Shown here one piece after another: positions 10,401-22,200 of a stretch of 64,000 nt of DNA. Each line of letters opens with the position of its first letter. Positions within the stretch are counted from its first letter, which is position 1. Where the stretch lies: assembly GCA_947685225.1 (NCBI GenBank), contig CANTUV010000008.1, positions 35,270,001-35,334,000 on the forward strand, read 5' to 3'. Source of the stretch: Garcia nutans. Lineage: Eukaryota; Streptophyta; Magnoliopsida; Malpighiales; Euphorbiaceae. The translations under genes were made by a program, and so were the position numbers. The notes below the pieces were generated by a model. The model made no database searches, had not been told where the DNA came from, and saw nothing but the letters and a program-made list of their open reading frames with translations.

Positions 10401-10695
10401 AGGTGACTAGGTGGAAGATATGAAGTCTTTTGTTATGCCACGAGAAGAATAAGAGGTTGTCGACACCAACTAGAGGGTGATGCATACATGTATAATTTTT
10501 AATTATGATATATATATGTAATATCATTAAAAGTATAATGATTTTGTAAATGTTCTTTAAATTTATATATTATGGTTTGAACTCTGTTAAAGGTTTTAAA
10601 AATGTAACGAAAAGTGACATCCTTATACTTTATATACTTACTGTATGTATACTAGGTGTATGTATAGTACTTATATGGAGTATCGGGGTGTTACA

Positions 10696-11345
10696 ATAAA
10701 ACTCTTCATGAAGGTTGCAAGTGGTGGCGCCCTTCCAATTTTAGGCAGAGGATTATTCTTAGTGTTGGGCTTATCAGGATCAAGCAGCTTTTCACTATCA
10801 ATTAAATTCTGGATCTCATGCCTCAACTTCATATAGTTGTCTGTTTCGTGTCCAACCCTTTGATGGAATTGGCAAAATGCCTTAGTATTAAAGTTAGGCG
10901 GAAGAGGACTAGGCAAAGGACGAGGATTCAAGGGTTGTAACAATCCCTTCTTCATTAGATTCTCCAACATTTTCGACAAAGGTTCCCTCAAGTCTAAAAA
11001 TTTATGCTTCTTTGCTGGTTTGGTTGCTGCATTTTTCTCAAAACCTCTTCTTTTCCATTGATTTTGCTCATTGGGGTGCTAACCGCCCTTATTTCTCCAG
11101 TTAGACAGCACATGGTTCGGCTGGTCTTGTAGAATAGGGATTGATCTCTTGTTTTTTATTCGATCTCTATTAGTGAACATGTTTCCCATTAATGCTGCCT
11201 TTCCCTTCTTTCTTATGTCAATGGGAGATGCCTCATTAGCATTGTTGATGATCTCCAGAGTTTTAATCAACTAGGTCTTCATAATTTCAACCAATTTATC
11301 TCATAGCTCAGCCATCCTAGCTTTAACAACTTCATCGACTATGTC
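10696..11345 (-). pseudogene. Tat/Ogre-like gag fragment
   Basis: Minus-strand translation gives a plant retrotransposon gag C-terminal region: a proline-rich GLLQPLNPRPLPSPLPP stretch, then CQFHQRVGHETDNYMKLRHE with EIQNLID after it, the usual nucleic-acid-binding part of Tat/Ogre-type gag. The zinc-knuckle-like residues are incomplete. Upstream (11079-11345) a helical segment with LRDIVDEVVKARMAEL continues the same protein, broken by several stop codons. The 3' side is cut off by the LARD LTR at 10695. Element orientation agrees with the primer site at 12515-12532. Confidence 0.7.
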
Positions 11346-12514
11346 CCTTAGCTGGTTTGCATCCATCCTTCCAATGAAGCACTTGAATCAAAATCAATGT
11401 TGTAGGTGGTATCATTATATGCTCTTGAATTACCGTACTCCAGGTCTGTGAGCCAAAAAGGATCAATGATATGTTATGTAATGCATGTATACATGTATGC
11501 ACAAACAATAAATAAATAAGGATAAATAGGACGTTCCTTCCAACCTTATAACTTCCATACACAAATGGCGAGTCTCTTTTCCTAGGTTTATGGTCAACAA
11601 AATACCAACATGGGATATTTTGTTTTCGAATAATTTTCTCGGACGTTTCAACCAATAATTATATTTCAAAACATGAAAACAAGTTCATGATAATTCCCAT
11701 TAATTAGGCTTTAATTCATCCAATCAACTAAAGCACCTTTTATGGTATATTGGATTAAAACTAAATTAAGAGGTTTATTATAAATAGATTTCTTCACTTG
11801 AAAAAAGTAACTAATGATTCATGCCAAAAAAAAAGCCCATGATTAATAACTCTTAGTATAAACTAGGCTCACAATTGATTTTAGGTATTTCCATAATTGG
11901 CCTAAATATTCGTAAGCTCTTTCAAAAGGTTATGAAAATAATTTTATTTGTAAGCCCATTGTAAAAAGATTTTATAAAAAATGGATTTTGGGCTTTTGTA
12001 TTTGGGTCATGGAAAAGAATTTTTCATTTGTTTTTTTAGAAAATTTTAATGTGCAAAGACCATCTTGAAAATTTTTGAAAATAGATTTGGTCTTTTGGAT
12101 TTTAAAGAAAAAAATTTATTTTGAGCTTACAATGTACTTAGGTCACATTAGAAAAAGAACAAATCAAATAAGCCATGATTTAAACCAAGATAAATTAACC
12201 ATAGTCAAACAACAAGCATTTGGGGTAAAAACTTAAGGAAAGTAACTAGGCCAATTACATGAGCTTTGGTCTTTGGGTTAAAAGGCTTAGGTTTCCATAG
12301 CAAGTATATACCAAAAGGTACAAGGTTATGAGTGGTTATGCCATGCTTGATCTCCATACCTTGAGTGATAGTATGGTATCCCTTACATAACACAACACGG
12401 GTAACACGGACATCCTAACTCACGCACACGATGCAATCTAATATGATGCAATGGATAATATCATGATAAGAAAGAATAGAATAATATAAAGACTAACGGA
12501 ATCAACTTCTCTTA
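11346..12514 (-). other. 5' leader and decayed gag start of the Tat/Ogre-like element
   Basis: Between the recognisable gag and the primer site lies AT-rich sequence with only short broken open frames. I see no independent gene. Long leaders between primer site and gag are normal for this lineage. Confidence 0.5.
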
Positions 12515-12532
12515 TCCCCAGTGGAGTCGTCA
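12515..12532 (-). other. Primer binding site, Tat/Ogre type
   Basis: The minus strand reads TGACGACTCCACTGGGGA, one base from the TGGCGACTCC-CTGGGGA site I associate with tRNA-Arg-primed Tat/Ogre elements. It lies one base from the LTR end at 12534. A second similar word, tggcgactcca, occurs inside the LTR at about 12639-12649. Confidence 0.6.
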
Positions 12533-14018
12533 CTGTGAGCGGGGATTCTTGCCCCCACTCCGGTGGAATGGTTCTTACGACTTTAGTACCATTTAGGCTC
12601 AAGACTAAGAGAACACAGGCCTAAACCTGGAGAAAATGGAGTCGCCACTCAGACGGGCCTAAAAAAAAGGGTGAATGACTCGATTCCTAAGGAATCCCCA
12701 ACCCCCTAATGGAATCGGAAAGTTGGGTACGTGTGGGGAAGGTGAGAAATGACCCAGCACCCCCACAAAGCCTGGTTCATTGAAACCAACCTCCTTTGTA
12801 GGTCTTAATATTATAAAATTCTTAAATATAACAATATTATCCATACTACATGCAATAATTAAAATAAAGCATCATCATATTAAAATCAAAGCAATGTCCA
12901 AACAAAGCAAATAAATGGATACCCATCCAAGAATGGAAACATGTCCTTACATAATCCATGTCTAAAACTAAATTGGACACCCACTGAAAGGTGGAAATGT
13001 GTCCTTTACATTTGTCCAAAAACTTTAAAATAAAATAGATTACATAATGCTCACGACATGAGGTACTCAAAATACGGAAACGTACCTCTTACAATGTTAA
13101 TAAACAAAAAATAATTAAAAAAATATTCATCAATGATAAATTAAATAAATCAAGCATTGAAATTAAATAAATAAACCATCAAAACATATAATAAACTACA
13201 TAATCAAATCTAAAATTAAATAAAGCAAATAAAGATACAAATTTAGGTTTATGTCCCAATTTAGGGTTCTTTATAATTTTAAGAAAGTAGTAGGGTTTTT
13301 GGTTAATCAAATTAGGGATTAGGGATAACATCATGAAATTAGGGTTTTGGATTTCAAAACTTAACACACTGGATATTAAAATATTAGGGTCTTATAGTTT
13401 GAAACCTTGATTTTTGCAGATTATGATTTTGAATTTAGGATTTGATGCTTTACCGTGATCAAAGTTAAGTGTGGTTTTAATATTAACTATAATAACTACT
13501 TAAGTATTTTTAGGTGAAACAAACATAGAAAGCCAAATTAATTATCGAAAGATTAAAATAACTGTAACACCCCCGTACCCCATATACGCACACCACATAC
13601 ACCTGCACAACACGCGATATACGTATACCGGATAAAGGGGTGCCACGGTTCATTTTAAACAAACCAAACTTTAACTATTAAATCATCATTAGTCAGTCTG
13701 AGTAAACTTAAAACATTTAACCTATATTATATATAGTAATAGATAAAACATTCCTTCATTAAAATACATATATATATATAATTAGTACCCAAAAGTTTAT
13801 CCAAAACAGTATGTTCAAAACATTTGTTAAATAAGCAGCAGAAAATACATATGTATATATATAAAAATCAATGTTTACAAAATTATAGAATTTCTACATG
13901 CTGGCAGTTCGTCTCTGATCTTGATGTCCACAACTCAACACTGCTCTCACAAACTCAAGCCTAGACTTGACTCGGTCTAGACGAGCTCTCCGGCACAACC
14001 GGATCTACCCTGTCACTT

Positions 14019-14056
14019 GCACGATGAACCACAATTGCGTTAAGTAGAAAGCTTAG
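14019..14056 (-). other. Decayed double hairpin
   Basis: Same place and flanks as in sister LTRs, but stem II reads GCACGAT/ATTGCG and one half of stem I is altered. The losses are at CpG or C sites, consistent with deamination of this copy. Confidence 0.45.
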
Positions 14057-14212
14057 TGGTACAAACTTTGATTCAATAAAGATCAATGCGATGCTCATGC
14101 ACAATATATATGAATATATCAACTCATAGCATTATATCTCAACATATTAATCATTTGCATCACATTTCATAATTCACATTAAAGCAAAAACAAGCATGGA
14201 CCCAAAACAAAA

Positions 14213-14908
14213 CTAATATGCTATTCAAAGTTCAGAGTTACTGCTTTGGTCCATATGGACACCTTGTGTCTAGCCCCGTAGGCAATATATATATCCATGG
14301 ATAATGTAACAGACCCAGTCTCTTGGACCTTAACCCGGCTAGACCCTAGGGCCCCAGTATCTTGGTCCTCAACCCGGCTAGACTGTTACAGTTTTTGAGG
14401 CTTACGACCCGGTCTTTTCACCTAAAAAACATCACATTTATCAGCTGTCGGCTTACGACCCAATCTTTTCACCTGCCCAACAATTCATAGGCATGCCGCC
14501 AAACTCAGAACCCTGAAAATTGAATAACATACTAGGAACACAATTAATTCATTTATCTCATTATCAAATATTTTTCATAATTCATTTCTCATTTTATTTC
14601 TCATAATCAAACTAGGCTCATTGCCTTATTATATCCTCATTTTCTCATCTTTTCTCATTCTTCTCTTTTATAACAATATCAATTTGTTACATTATGTTTT
14701 CACTTATCATATCACTTTATTCAACATTTCTTTTCATATACAACACATTACTCAATTGCATTGATACATCAACATAATTCACATCATGCATATCATAACA
14801 TATAACTCATTCATCAACAATATATCAATTAACTTCACATTTATCAACTAAATGTGCTAAGTCCCAAATTCATGTAAATGTATGTAATCATTCAAAGTTT
14901 GTACTTAC
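14213..14908 (-). other. Candidate LTR intron plus complementary arm
   Basis: Minus strand: donor AG|GTAAGTAC at 14908, acceptor TTTTCAG|GG at 14513, 396 bp. The acceptor arm 14509-14535 and the complement at 14213-14238 pair at 24 of 26 positions when G:U is allowed. Confidence 0.5.
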
Positions 14909-15074
14909 CTCTAAGAGCAACAACACCACTCTAACAACTTCCTCTTCCAAGATAACTGTCAACACTTGAATTAAGGTAGCTCAAATCTCTTCAAAACCTA
15001 ATCCAAACGTGATCATACACACTCACTTAGAGTTACACATAAGAAAATAAGGAAGATAACTATCTAGTGCAAAC

Positions 15075-15455
15075 TCTACACTTGACATGCTCAACAACAC
15101 GGGCGTGTCCCTGATCGTACCCTAAACCCTCAACACAGAAGCTTTGACATGCTTAGTGACATGGGTGTGTCACTGCACATGTCAATTCTCCTCCAACACA
15201 GAAGCTATGACACGTTCAGCGACATGGGCGTGTCACTGGACGTGTCAATCTTCCAACAACATAGTAGCTATGACACGCTCAGTGACATGGGTGTGTCACT
15301 GGCCGTCCCATGTCACTGGCCGTGTCAATGTTAGTACAACACAGAAGCTGTGACACGCTCAGTGACATGGGCGTGTCACTGCTTGTGTCACCAACCCAGA
15401 AAATAGAACCAATGACACACCCAAAGGCATGGCCATGTTAATGGGCATGTCAGGC
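15075..15455 (-). repeat. Palindromic-word array (GACACGCTCAGTGACATGGGCGTGTC type)
   Basis: About six units of roughly 60-70 bp carry tgacacgctcagtgacatgg and gcgtgtcactg, separated by ccaacacagaagct. Open frames across it encode repetitive peptides but are by-products of the repeat. The closest relative is 29040-29395. Confidence 0.8.
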
Positions 15456-17384
15456 CAAAAACCCTGAAATTGACACCAACAAAGTCACAACCCACAATCA
15501 ACTTCTAAAAACCCTTTTCCACTCCAAACAACCTTAACCAAAACCATCAACAACCCATATAATACTTGAGTAAACCTTAAAACAACTCAATTACAAACAT
15601 CAAAACACAATCACAACTCAAAAATCACACAATCCTCAACTCTTGCTTCTTTCACCTAACTCAAGCCTTTTTCTCTTCAATCCAAACCCAAAAATCAAAG
15701 TTACCAAGACAAAATGCTTCAAACACACCAAAATAACCATAAACACATCTGCAACAACCATCCAACAAACCCAAGAATACAAACTCAAAAGAAAACCAAG
15801 AAACAAGTTGGAAACTTACCAAAAGTGAAGAAAATCCTTAAAACCCCAACTTGATCTCTTGAAAACCTTCAATCTCTTGAGTTTGGAAGCAACAAAATCT
15901 CTTTTCCTTTGGTTGATAATGGTGGCCGGCTCACTAGAAGGAAGGAAGAAGATGAAGATGAAAGAAGAAGAAGAAAGAAAAAGCAAAGTCAACACACTCT
16001 TCTCTAATAAACAAACCTCTTTTCCCCAAATCACTCTCCACCATACATTTAAACAATATAATAATCACCCACTAACATCATCTTCCACTAACTTAAATAA
16101 ATCCATTTAATTAATCAAAATATCTCTTTTGACTTATAAAACCCATTGACATGTATATATTTTGTATATATCCCCATATATACAACATATACACATCTCC
16201 TCTTATTCCATTAGTCATATACCCACTTTAAATTATTTAATCCAATTCTCATAAATAAGCATTCCAAAATTTTAGGGTATCATTAGGGATATTACAATAA
16301 CTCAATGAATAAAATTAAAAAAAAACTATTATGAAGATTTGCAAACAAAATTAATTAAGATTTAGGGTTTGAATGACTGAGGATTTAAGAAATTAGATTT
16401 ATGTTTTGAATGATTATATTATTTACTTTAATTAAAACCTTAGGTATTGTATAAATTAATTTATGCTACTGTGTAAACTAAATTAAAGGAAGAATTTAAT
16501 AACTAAGGCAGTGTGATAATGGCTTGAAAGATGAAGATGATTAATGATTTAATAAACTGAATTTAGAGAAATTTACCTACATTTGAAGGCTCCATCAAAT
16601 TGAAGAGATTGAACCAAGTTGCTGCCTGCTTCAGTGCTTATTTTCTGGCCGAACCTTGCTGCCCTTGAATTGGACAGTGCTTGATTTATTTTGAGTTACT
16701 AGATTTTTGTTTGATTGCTCAAAGGTTTAAAAGTTTAAGCGTTCTGAGTCTAAGCTTCAAAAATTCTCGTCCGTCACTGGGGTTTTCTATCTCCCTTTTC
16801 TTTTTTGCCGTTCTCAAAGTCCCAAAAAAAAATCTCCCTCAAACTCTCTCAAAAAAATTAAAAGTCCCTAGTTTCTTCAAATAATTGCCACCCCAATCCA
16901 TGTGTTTAATGCTAGTATTTATAGGAAAACAAAAAGACCTAATCCTATTTTAATAAGGAAATACCAACTATTTAGAAAAAATTACAAAACCGGGTAAAAC
17001 AAAGTTTGTTCAAAAAATCGATAGCGTGCGTGGGCTGCTGGGCCTGCGAAACTGCTCTGGCAAAAATTGCTGCTAGGATCGGGCAGGGTGAACTGGGCTA
17101 GCCAGTTCAATGCAGGAAGTGCCTGCAGCTAACTGGGCAAGCCCAGCTGCAGTGAATTGGGTAGTGCCCAATTCACTGCAGATACTTTTTACGGTGAAAT
17201 CCCATGCTGCCGCGCGTCGTTCGCCGATTCGTCTGAGTTTTTATTTTTTACTATTTTTTATTTTTTTATTTTTATTATTAAAAATAACTATTAAATATTA
17301 TGAAGATAAATATTATACCATAAAAATTATTTCAAACTTTTTAAAAATATCGAGCTAGACTGGGTCAAAAATTAAGGGTCTACA

Positions 17385-17622
17385 AAATTGCAGATAAAAC
17401 TCTGGCGAATTTTTCTTAGAGATTTTCTTATAAAGATTTTTAGAAACACTATATATATATGTATTTATTTAATAATTTAGTCTATTTATTAAGTAATTAT
17501 TTCAATAATTGAGTATATAAGATTTCCACAGGCAATTATGATGGTACTCTTGTTTCTTGTATATGTACTTTACATATACGATTTTTATATACTGTACGTA
17601 CATTTGGTATATGGGTGTTACA
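17385..17622 (+). mobile_element. 3' end of a Tekay-like LTR (truncated)
   Basis: Ends ATATGGGTGTTACA at 17622, and its left side shares aactctggcgaattttt with the reverse complement of the LTRs at 43624 and 55700. No primer site follows, so it is a 3' or solo LTR end. Its remainder was displaced by the Tat/Ogre-like insertion. Confidence 0.65.
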
Positions 17623-18336
17623 AATATAGTGTGGAGTTGAATTTAGTAGGTTGAAAGTTGTAAATAAACACCTTGTGACTATTGCATTCTTTATTTAGAG
17701 TTATTTTCATTTCTTTGAACTTTTAAATGACTAAAAAAACATTTATATATATATCATCATTACTCTTATGGCTAGAGGTTGGAAGTAGCTTGGTTGTGAC
17801 TTTTGCAAATATGTCCAATTTCTCTTGAAAAGGGTATGGTGGCATCAAAAAGGGCTAATTGAGTCAAGATTTCTTTTGGAGATTGATGTGTTATATTTAT
17901 ATGTGCAGTAACTTTATTGTTATAGTGCTCTTGAACTTAATGAATAGCTCACATATCAAAATGCCATACCTTTATCTTAAGCCCCATTACAACCAAATAA
18001 AAAGACCTTATGATTGATGCTTGATTGCAATTAAGTGATGGAGATTTGATTGATAAACAAGCTTATGGAGATATTCTTTCATTGAATGAGAAGAGTGCAA
18101 ACATTTCTTGAACAAACACTTAAGAGATTTAGAGAGGGAGTGATGACCTTTGGTATGCATGGAAGGCCATTGAGTTGCATGAGTACTAATTTTATTTGAT
18201 TTGATAAAGATTATGGATATTATAAGAAGGGGATCCTTAATGTTATCTTATAATACTTGAACTTGATTAAATTTTTCTTGTTTGGATTTTTTTTAACTTT
18301 ACTTGAAGACAAGCAAAAAATTAAGTGTGGGGTAAT
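17623..18336 (+). mobile_element. Athila-type 3' internal region with purine tract
   Basis: Non-coding sequence ending in aattaagtgtggggtaat immediately before the LTR at 18337, the Athila-type purine tract. Segments at 17930-18060 match the reverse complement of 50640-50790 in the Athila element further right, for example the aagccccattacaaccaaa stretch. The coding part of this element is missing to the left. Confidence 0.7.
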
Positions 18337-20243
18337 TGTTATGATCAATTGTATATGTACTTTTAGAGTAATTATATTGACCATTTAGTTATTTTTTTCT
18401 GAATATTTGTTTAAATGTTTGGTTAAGCGCAGATGAAGGTTGTGTGTTTTAGGTTAAAGTATGAAGAATTTCGAAATGAAGCTAAGTGATAGAAATTCAT
18501 TTGTTGAAGCTAAATTGGAAGAAAGGATACTAAATGTGGCCAAAATAACACCAAGCTTGGCCGTGTCCCTCGTCCAAGAATTGAAGGTTTTGGGCAGAAC
18601 TTGACACACTCAACATCTTGGCCGTGTCACTGACCATGTCACATGACATGGCCAGGACAACCTCCATCTTACCCAAGTCCCTCATCAAGAAGTTGGAAAT
18701 TTAAGGCAGAATGTGCACACTAAATGACCTGGCCGTGTTCCATCCTAGAGGAATAAAAGCAATTGTGATTTCAGGCAGTATTGGACACGATCTGGAGTTC
18801 TGGCAGTGTCCAAAGAGAAGTTGGGTGACACAGCCAAGAAATGTCCATCTTGGTTGTGTCCCACCTCAAAGAAATAAGAGCAGATAAGACAAAAGCAGAC
18901 ACAACCAGAAGAGACAGCCGTGTCACAGGCCGTGTCACACGACCACTAACTTCACTGTGTCCCACCTCAAGAAAAGAAGAAAGAATAACAAGTAGTGTTG
19001 GACAAATGCAGATGCCTTGGCCATGTCCAAAGAAAGATTGAAGAGACACGGCCAAGACTAGACTAACTTGGCCGTGTCTATAAGAGGTTCCTTTTTTTTT
19101 AAGACATTTTGTGGGACAGAGACACAAGGAATGTCTTCTGATGTTAAAAATGTGAGCTATTTTATGAAAATAAAATTTTAAAAATAAAAAAGGAGGAAAC
19201 AAATGAAAGTGGAACATGCTAGTGTGAGGCTGGATAACATGTTTTAATTCAAAACAAAATTTAATGGAACTCTTAAGTATGGGCAGAGGTGATTAATGAG
19301 GGAGACATGAGAGATATATATGCATGATTTCTTAAGGAGAGGAGAGTAAGCTTTTTTATTTTCATTCATCCATTTCCAGAGCAAAGAATTAATTGGAAAA
19401 GTTTGAAGGAGACTTGGAGGTTATTCATCAAAATCAAGTGAAGGTGGAGGAAGAACAAGAAGTTCCAACTCTAGTCATCTTTTCTATTCTCTTAAATTAA
19501 TTCATTTTCTTGATTTTATTGTTTATGTTCATTAACATTTCAATGAAGTATTATCATTTGAATTATATGGAGATGAGTTTTTGTTTTGATTTGATGATAA
19601 GCTAAATTATCTATGCCTAAGATTTGCAGTAGATTTGATTAAATGATTTAATTCAATAATTTCCATTAATAAAACTTATTATGAGTTGATTGCATTGAAA
19701 TTGTATGTTAGGTTAATAGATTGGCCACCTATTAATTTCAAGATAATAAGTAAAAACCGAGATGTAAATTTTGATATTGGAACTAAGCATTCAACTACCC
19801 TAAGAATGAATTAAAAATATAAGTTCTAAGGTTCACTCAATTTGCAATTCAAATAATTAGATTTTGTTAATTCATGAATATGAGAAGTAATGAATTGATA
19901 ATTGATAATTAATATTAAAGAAGAAATTGAATTACAAGGTTATATTTATGGAAAGTTTAAGAATTAAAACTTTTATTAGATGGATTTGTAAATCCTAGGT
20001 ACTCTCTTGAAAGCTCAATATTAATTCTTGCAAATCCCATTGTTTTATCTTGTTTATCACTTTAAATTTCTTCAATCTTCAATATTACCAATTCAATCTT
20101 TAATTCATTTTTCTTTCATTTTAATCAAATTATTATAAATAAACAACTTCCTTGTTTGACGGCCTTGGGCCGACCACCGTCACTACAAAAACCGCATATA
20201 CTTGCGAGAGTCGCTTTGTAGTAGTGTTAAGTAGACCGCAACA
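18337..20243 (+). mobile_element. Athila-type 3' LTR
   Basis: 1907 bp, from TGTTATGATCAATTG to ACCGCAACA. The end region contains the tacttgcgagagtcgc and gttaagtagacc words also found, reversed, at 24775-24815. It is the inverted relative of 24768-26705. Downstream is unrelated coding-like sequence into which it inserted. Confidence 0.8.
18540..19080 (+). repeat. Palindromic-word array in Athila LTR
   Basis: Many ttggccgtgtc and gacacggcc-like words in both orientations, with spacers containing ggcagaat or tgggcagaac. The motif and spacer words resemble those in the Tekay LTR arrays although the host LTRs are otherwise unrelated. Confidence 0.8.
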
Positions 20244-20393
20244 CATGGCTCTCATCCTCATGAGGAAGAAGGAGAAGAAGAGGGAACTCACTTTGAAGAA
20301 GAAGAAGGTGAAGACGAAGATGAGGAAGGTGAAGAGGGAGAAGAAGAAGACAGGGATGATAATAAGGATGATGATGATCTTCCTTAAATCTTT
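20244..20393 (+). pseudogene. Acidic C-terminal tail of an unidentified retroelement protein
   Basis: One plus-strand frame reads HGSHPHEEEGEEEGTH, then a run rich in E and D ending DDDDLP and a stop at 20391-20393. It is followed by SIRE-type 3' sequence, so I infer the tail of an extra ORF of a Copia/SIRE-type element; acidic tails are common there. The N-terminal part was displaced by the Athila LTR. Confidence 0.35.
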
Positions 20394-20829
20394 TCTTTTT
20401 ATTTATGTGTGTTATTTTCTTTTGTGGCTACTATGTGTAATAGATCACACATTACATTTATTATGTTTACATTTTTTTTAATCATAAACTATTACTTTCA
20501 TCAATTATTTATTTTGAGTGATACTGCAAATGTATTTTGGTTTGAGATTGAGATTTTTATTTTTGCCTTTTGTCAAAGGGGAAGATAATTGAGATTGAGA
20601 TTGAATTGGTAAAACTTTGTACATATTACTATGAATGATTATTTGTCAAAGGAGGAGAATAACTTAATTTAACAAATTTGAATTGTCAAAGGAAAACATA
20701 CTTCAAGGGGAAGCAAATTAAAAATGAACATTAGGCATATGTTAAGGGAGAAAATACTCTTCAACATTTAGACTTTGTAACTTTCTCAACCCAATTCAAT
20801 TTAATTTCCAAAGAAAAAAAAAGGGAAAT
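20394..20829 (+). mobile_element. SIRE-type Copia 3' non-coding region
   Basis: Contains tttgtcaaaggggaaga and related tgtcaaaggaggagaa words, ending in a purine tract (aaaaaaaaagggaaat, to 20829) just before an LTR-like TGTTAGCAAAAATCTTGGCC. This arrangement is typical of SIRE/Maximus Copia elements. Confidence 0.5.
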
Positions 20830-21165
20830 TGTTAGCAAAAATCTTGGCCTAATTTACTCTATTTTGATCTTAAACAATCAAATTGAATAGTACTAATGAT
20901 TGCACCAAGTTACATTTTACAAAAACATAATTTTTTGGAGAAATTACACTAATATCGATCGGACTATGAAGCAGGCTGAACTGAACAAAGGTTGAACTTG
21001 GAAAACAATTTACACTTAGATGATCATGCCTAAAAATACTCGCAAAATCCCAACACACCAACTTTACCATTTGGACCGCCTACCAGTCTGACTTGACTTT
21101 TTTATAGATTTTGTAAAATTAATCCATAAAGTTTCAAACCCCAAAGTACTCCCATTTTCTTAGCG
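20830..21165 (+). mobile_element. SIRE-type Copia 3' LTR, truncated
   Basis: Begins TGTTAGCAAAAATCTTGG and continues with the ttgaatagtactaatgattg stretch that I recognise from SIRE-like LTRs. It stops near 21165, where Tekay-like gag sequence begins. Confidence 0.5.
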
Positions 21166-21405
21166 GGATGCAAAAGTTCAATCGGACCATCTATGTTAGG
21201 GATTGTCTAGAGCCACCAAAGAACAGACAAATGAAGATTGTTGGCTTTAGGCCTAGCATTAGAGGGACAGGAGTGGCAGAGATGGCAAAGGTGGTGGGAT
21301 ATAGTCAGAGAGAGGGGTCTGTATTTGTGGATAAACCAGAGGGAGCTAGATTATCACAAAGAGTCTATGGGATATAGAGGCAGCAGAATGTCCCGGATGT
21401 AGATG
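21166..21405 (+). pseudogene. Tekay gag C-terminal fragment
   Basis: Translation shows VRDCLEP, RPSIRGTG, GYSQREGS and LSQRVYGI, matching the zinc-knuckle-to-protease linker of intact relatives (RPSVRGGRG, GYSQRGGS, SQRVYVMQ at about 38320-38470 on minus). It has a frame change at the knuckle and a stop. The capsid part upstream and all of pol downstream are gone. Confidence 0.65.
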
Positions 21406-21673
21406 AAGGTAAATTTTTTATTATCTAATACTATTATTTATTCATTGGTTGAATGTTTATTATTTGATGATGTTGTTAAGAGTTGAGAATTCTTTAAACT
21501 AGTTAGTGAATTGTATAGATATTTGAGGAGATCTATAAGGGGAATAGTGGAAATTACTTGGTCAGAGATGGAGATTAGTTTTATGAAGAGTTGAGATTGA
21601 TGTTTGATTGTGGTAGGTTTTGTTTACTATAGTAGGTAATTTTGAAGATGAAATTATTTAAGGGGGAGAGAAT
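21406..21673 (+). mobile_element. Tekay 3' leader remnant and purine tract
   Basis: Ends aattttgaagatgaaatt then aagggggagagaat directly before the LTR, the Tekay 3' motif with two changes. Gag C-terminus is joined almost directly to this 3' region, so about 4 kb of pol has been deleted. Confidence 0.6.
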
Positions 21674-22200
21674 TGTAACATTTGTACCTTTAGTAGACAT
21701 AAGATTACTTAATATGAAGGGCTAATTAGTGTGTTGGGAGAGGTATATGCATGGCATATACTCAATATATACACAAGATATACATAAAATATATATTGAA
21801 TACCTAATGTATACATGGTATATACTTAACATAAATGTAATATATACATTACTCAATAAACGACAAAATGTGGTGAAAAGTCAAAAGTTAAAAAGTTAGA
21901 TATATAATTAAAAAATTAATTAATTAAATTAAAATTAAAATGAATTATGGATAGGAATAAGACTAAAATATCTTAATATTATAATAATTAATTATTTGTA
22001 AATAAATAAATATATAAGGGGCAATGTTGGAATTTTAAGTATATAAAACACTCATCTTCTTCCTTCTTTAATGGAGGTTGAATTTTAGATTGGGAAATTG
22101 GAGAGTTCTAGTTCATTAAATACATCAAATTTCATAAGAATAACCAAGTATTTAAGGTGGTTTCTTAAGTTTCTTCAACATTCTCACAACATTCTCCTCT
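21674..22200 (+). mobile_element. Start of a Tekay-like 3' LTR, truncated
   Basis: Starts TGTAACATTTGTACC after the purine tract and carries TA-rich promoter-like sequence at 21740-21850. It runs into Athila pol sequence of the opposite strand near 22200; the exact junction is unclear. Confidence 0.55.

Larger units (their letters stand above)
1..10695 (+). mobile_element. Non-autonomous Tekay-like LTR element (LARD type)
   Basis: Two near-identical plus-strand LTRs flank an internal region of about 3.3 kb with no gag or pol. The 5' LTR enters the window already about 565 bp in, because base 1 aligns with 8580 of the 3' LTR, and it is split by a solo LTR at 26-2624. A tRNA-iMet-type primer site (4727-4740) and a purine tract (8001-8014) sit at the expected places and closely match those of the coding Tekay elements further right. 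I infer an element that used proteins made by coding relatives (LARD-like). Only the right flank, ataaa at 10696-10700, is visible, so the duplication cannot be tested. The right end lies in a Tat/Ogre-like gag remnant, so this element is the younger of the two. Confidence 0.8.
8015..10695 (+). mobile_element. 3' LTR of the LARD
   Basis: 2681 bp, TGTAATATCCC to GGGGTGTTACA, preceded by the purine tract and followed by Tat/Ogre-like gag sequence on the other strand. It is the complete reference copy for this subfamily, containing in order a TATA box, donor 1 (8467), palindromic array, donor 2 (9267), acceptor (9579), repeat loop, complementary arm and double hairpin. Confidence 0.9.
13563..16296 (-). 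mobile_element. Solo LTR, Tekay-like, inserted in the Tat/Ogre LTR
   Basis: On the plus strand it runs TGTAACACCCCC to GGGATATTACA (2734 bp), flanked by ataac at 13558-13562 and 16297-16301. No primer site or purine tract adjoins it. It is the same subfamily as the LTR at 27544-30121. Donor 1 lies near 15818, and the usual order of signals follows leftward. Confidence 0.92.
12534..17384 (-). mobile_element. 5' LTR of a Tat/Ogre-like element, split by a solo LTR
   Basis: In element orientation the LTR starts TGTAGACCCTTAATTTTTGA at 17384 and ends TCACA at 12534. Without the inserted solo LTR and its duplication it is about 2.1 kb. The start motif and the adjacent TGRCGACTCC primer site fit Tat/Ogre elements. 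It is inserted in an older Tekay-like LTR, whose end is seen at 17385-17622. Pol and the 3' LTR are not in the window. Confidence 0.65.

Noticed and set aside
12639..12649. A second tggcgactcca word as the Tat/Ogre primer site.
   Set aside because: It matches TGGCGACTCC exactly but is followed by TTTTCTCC rather than CTGGGGA and lies inside the LTR. The site at 12515-12532 adjoins the LTR end.
15144..15353. Open frames encoding repetitive CHWTCQ-like peptides, also at 29097-29344.
   Set aside because: They follow the palindromic-word arrays, occur in more than one frame and lie in LTRs. No start context or conservation as protein.
18771..19217. Frames of 148 and 153 codons in Athila LTRs (also 25804-26265) starting MFHFHL.
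   Set aside because: They share a start because the LTRs are related, cross the palindromic array, and the rest differs through frameshifts. Treated as non-coding.
20152..20481. A plus-strand frame of 109 codons rich in Lys and Glu.
   Set aside because: Starts inside the Athila LTR and reads a different frame from the acidic tail, which fits better because it ends in a stop after DDDDLP.
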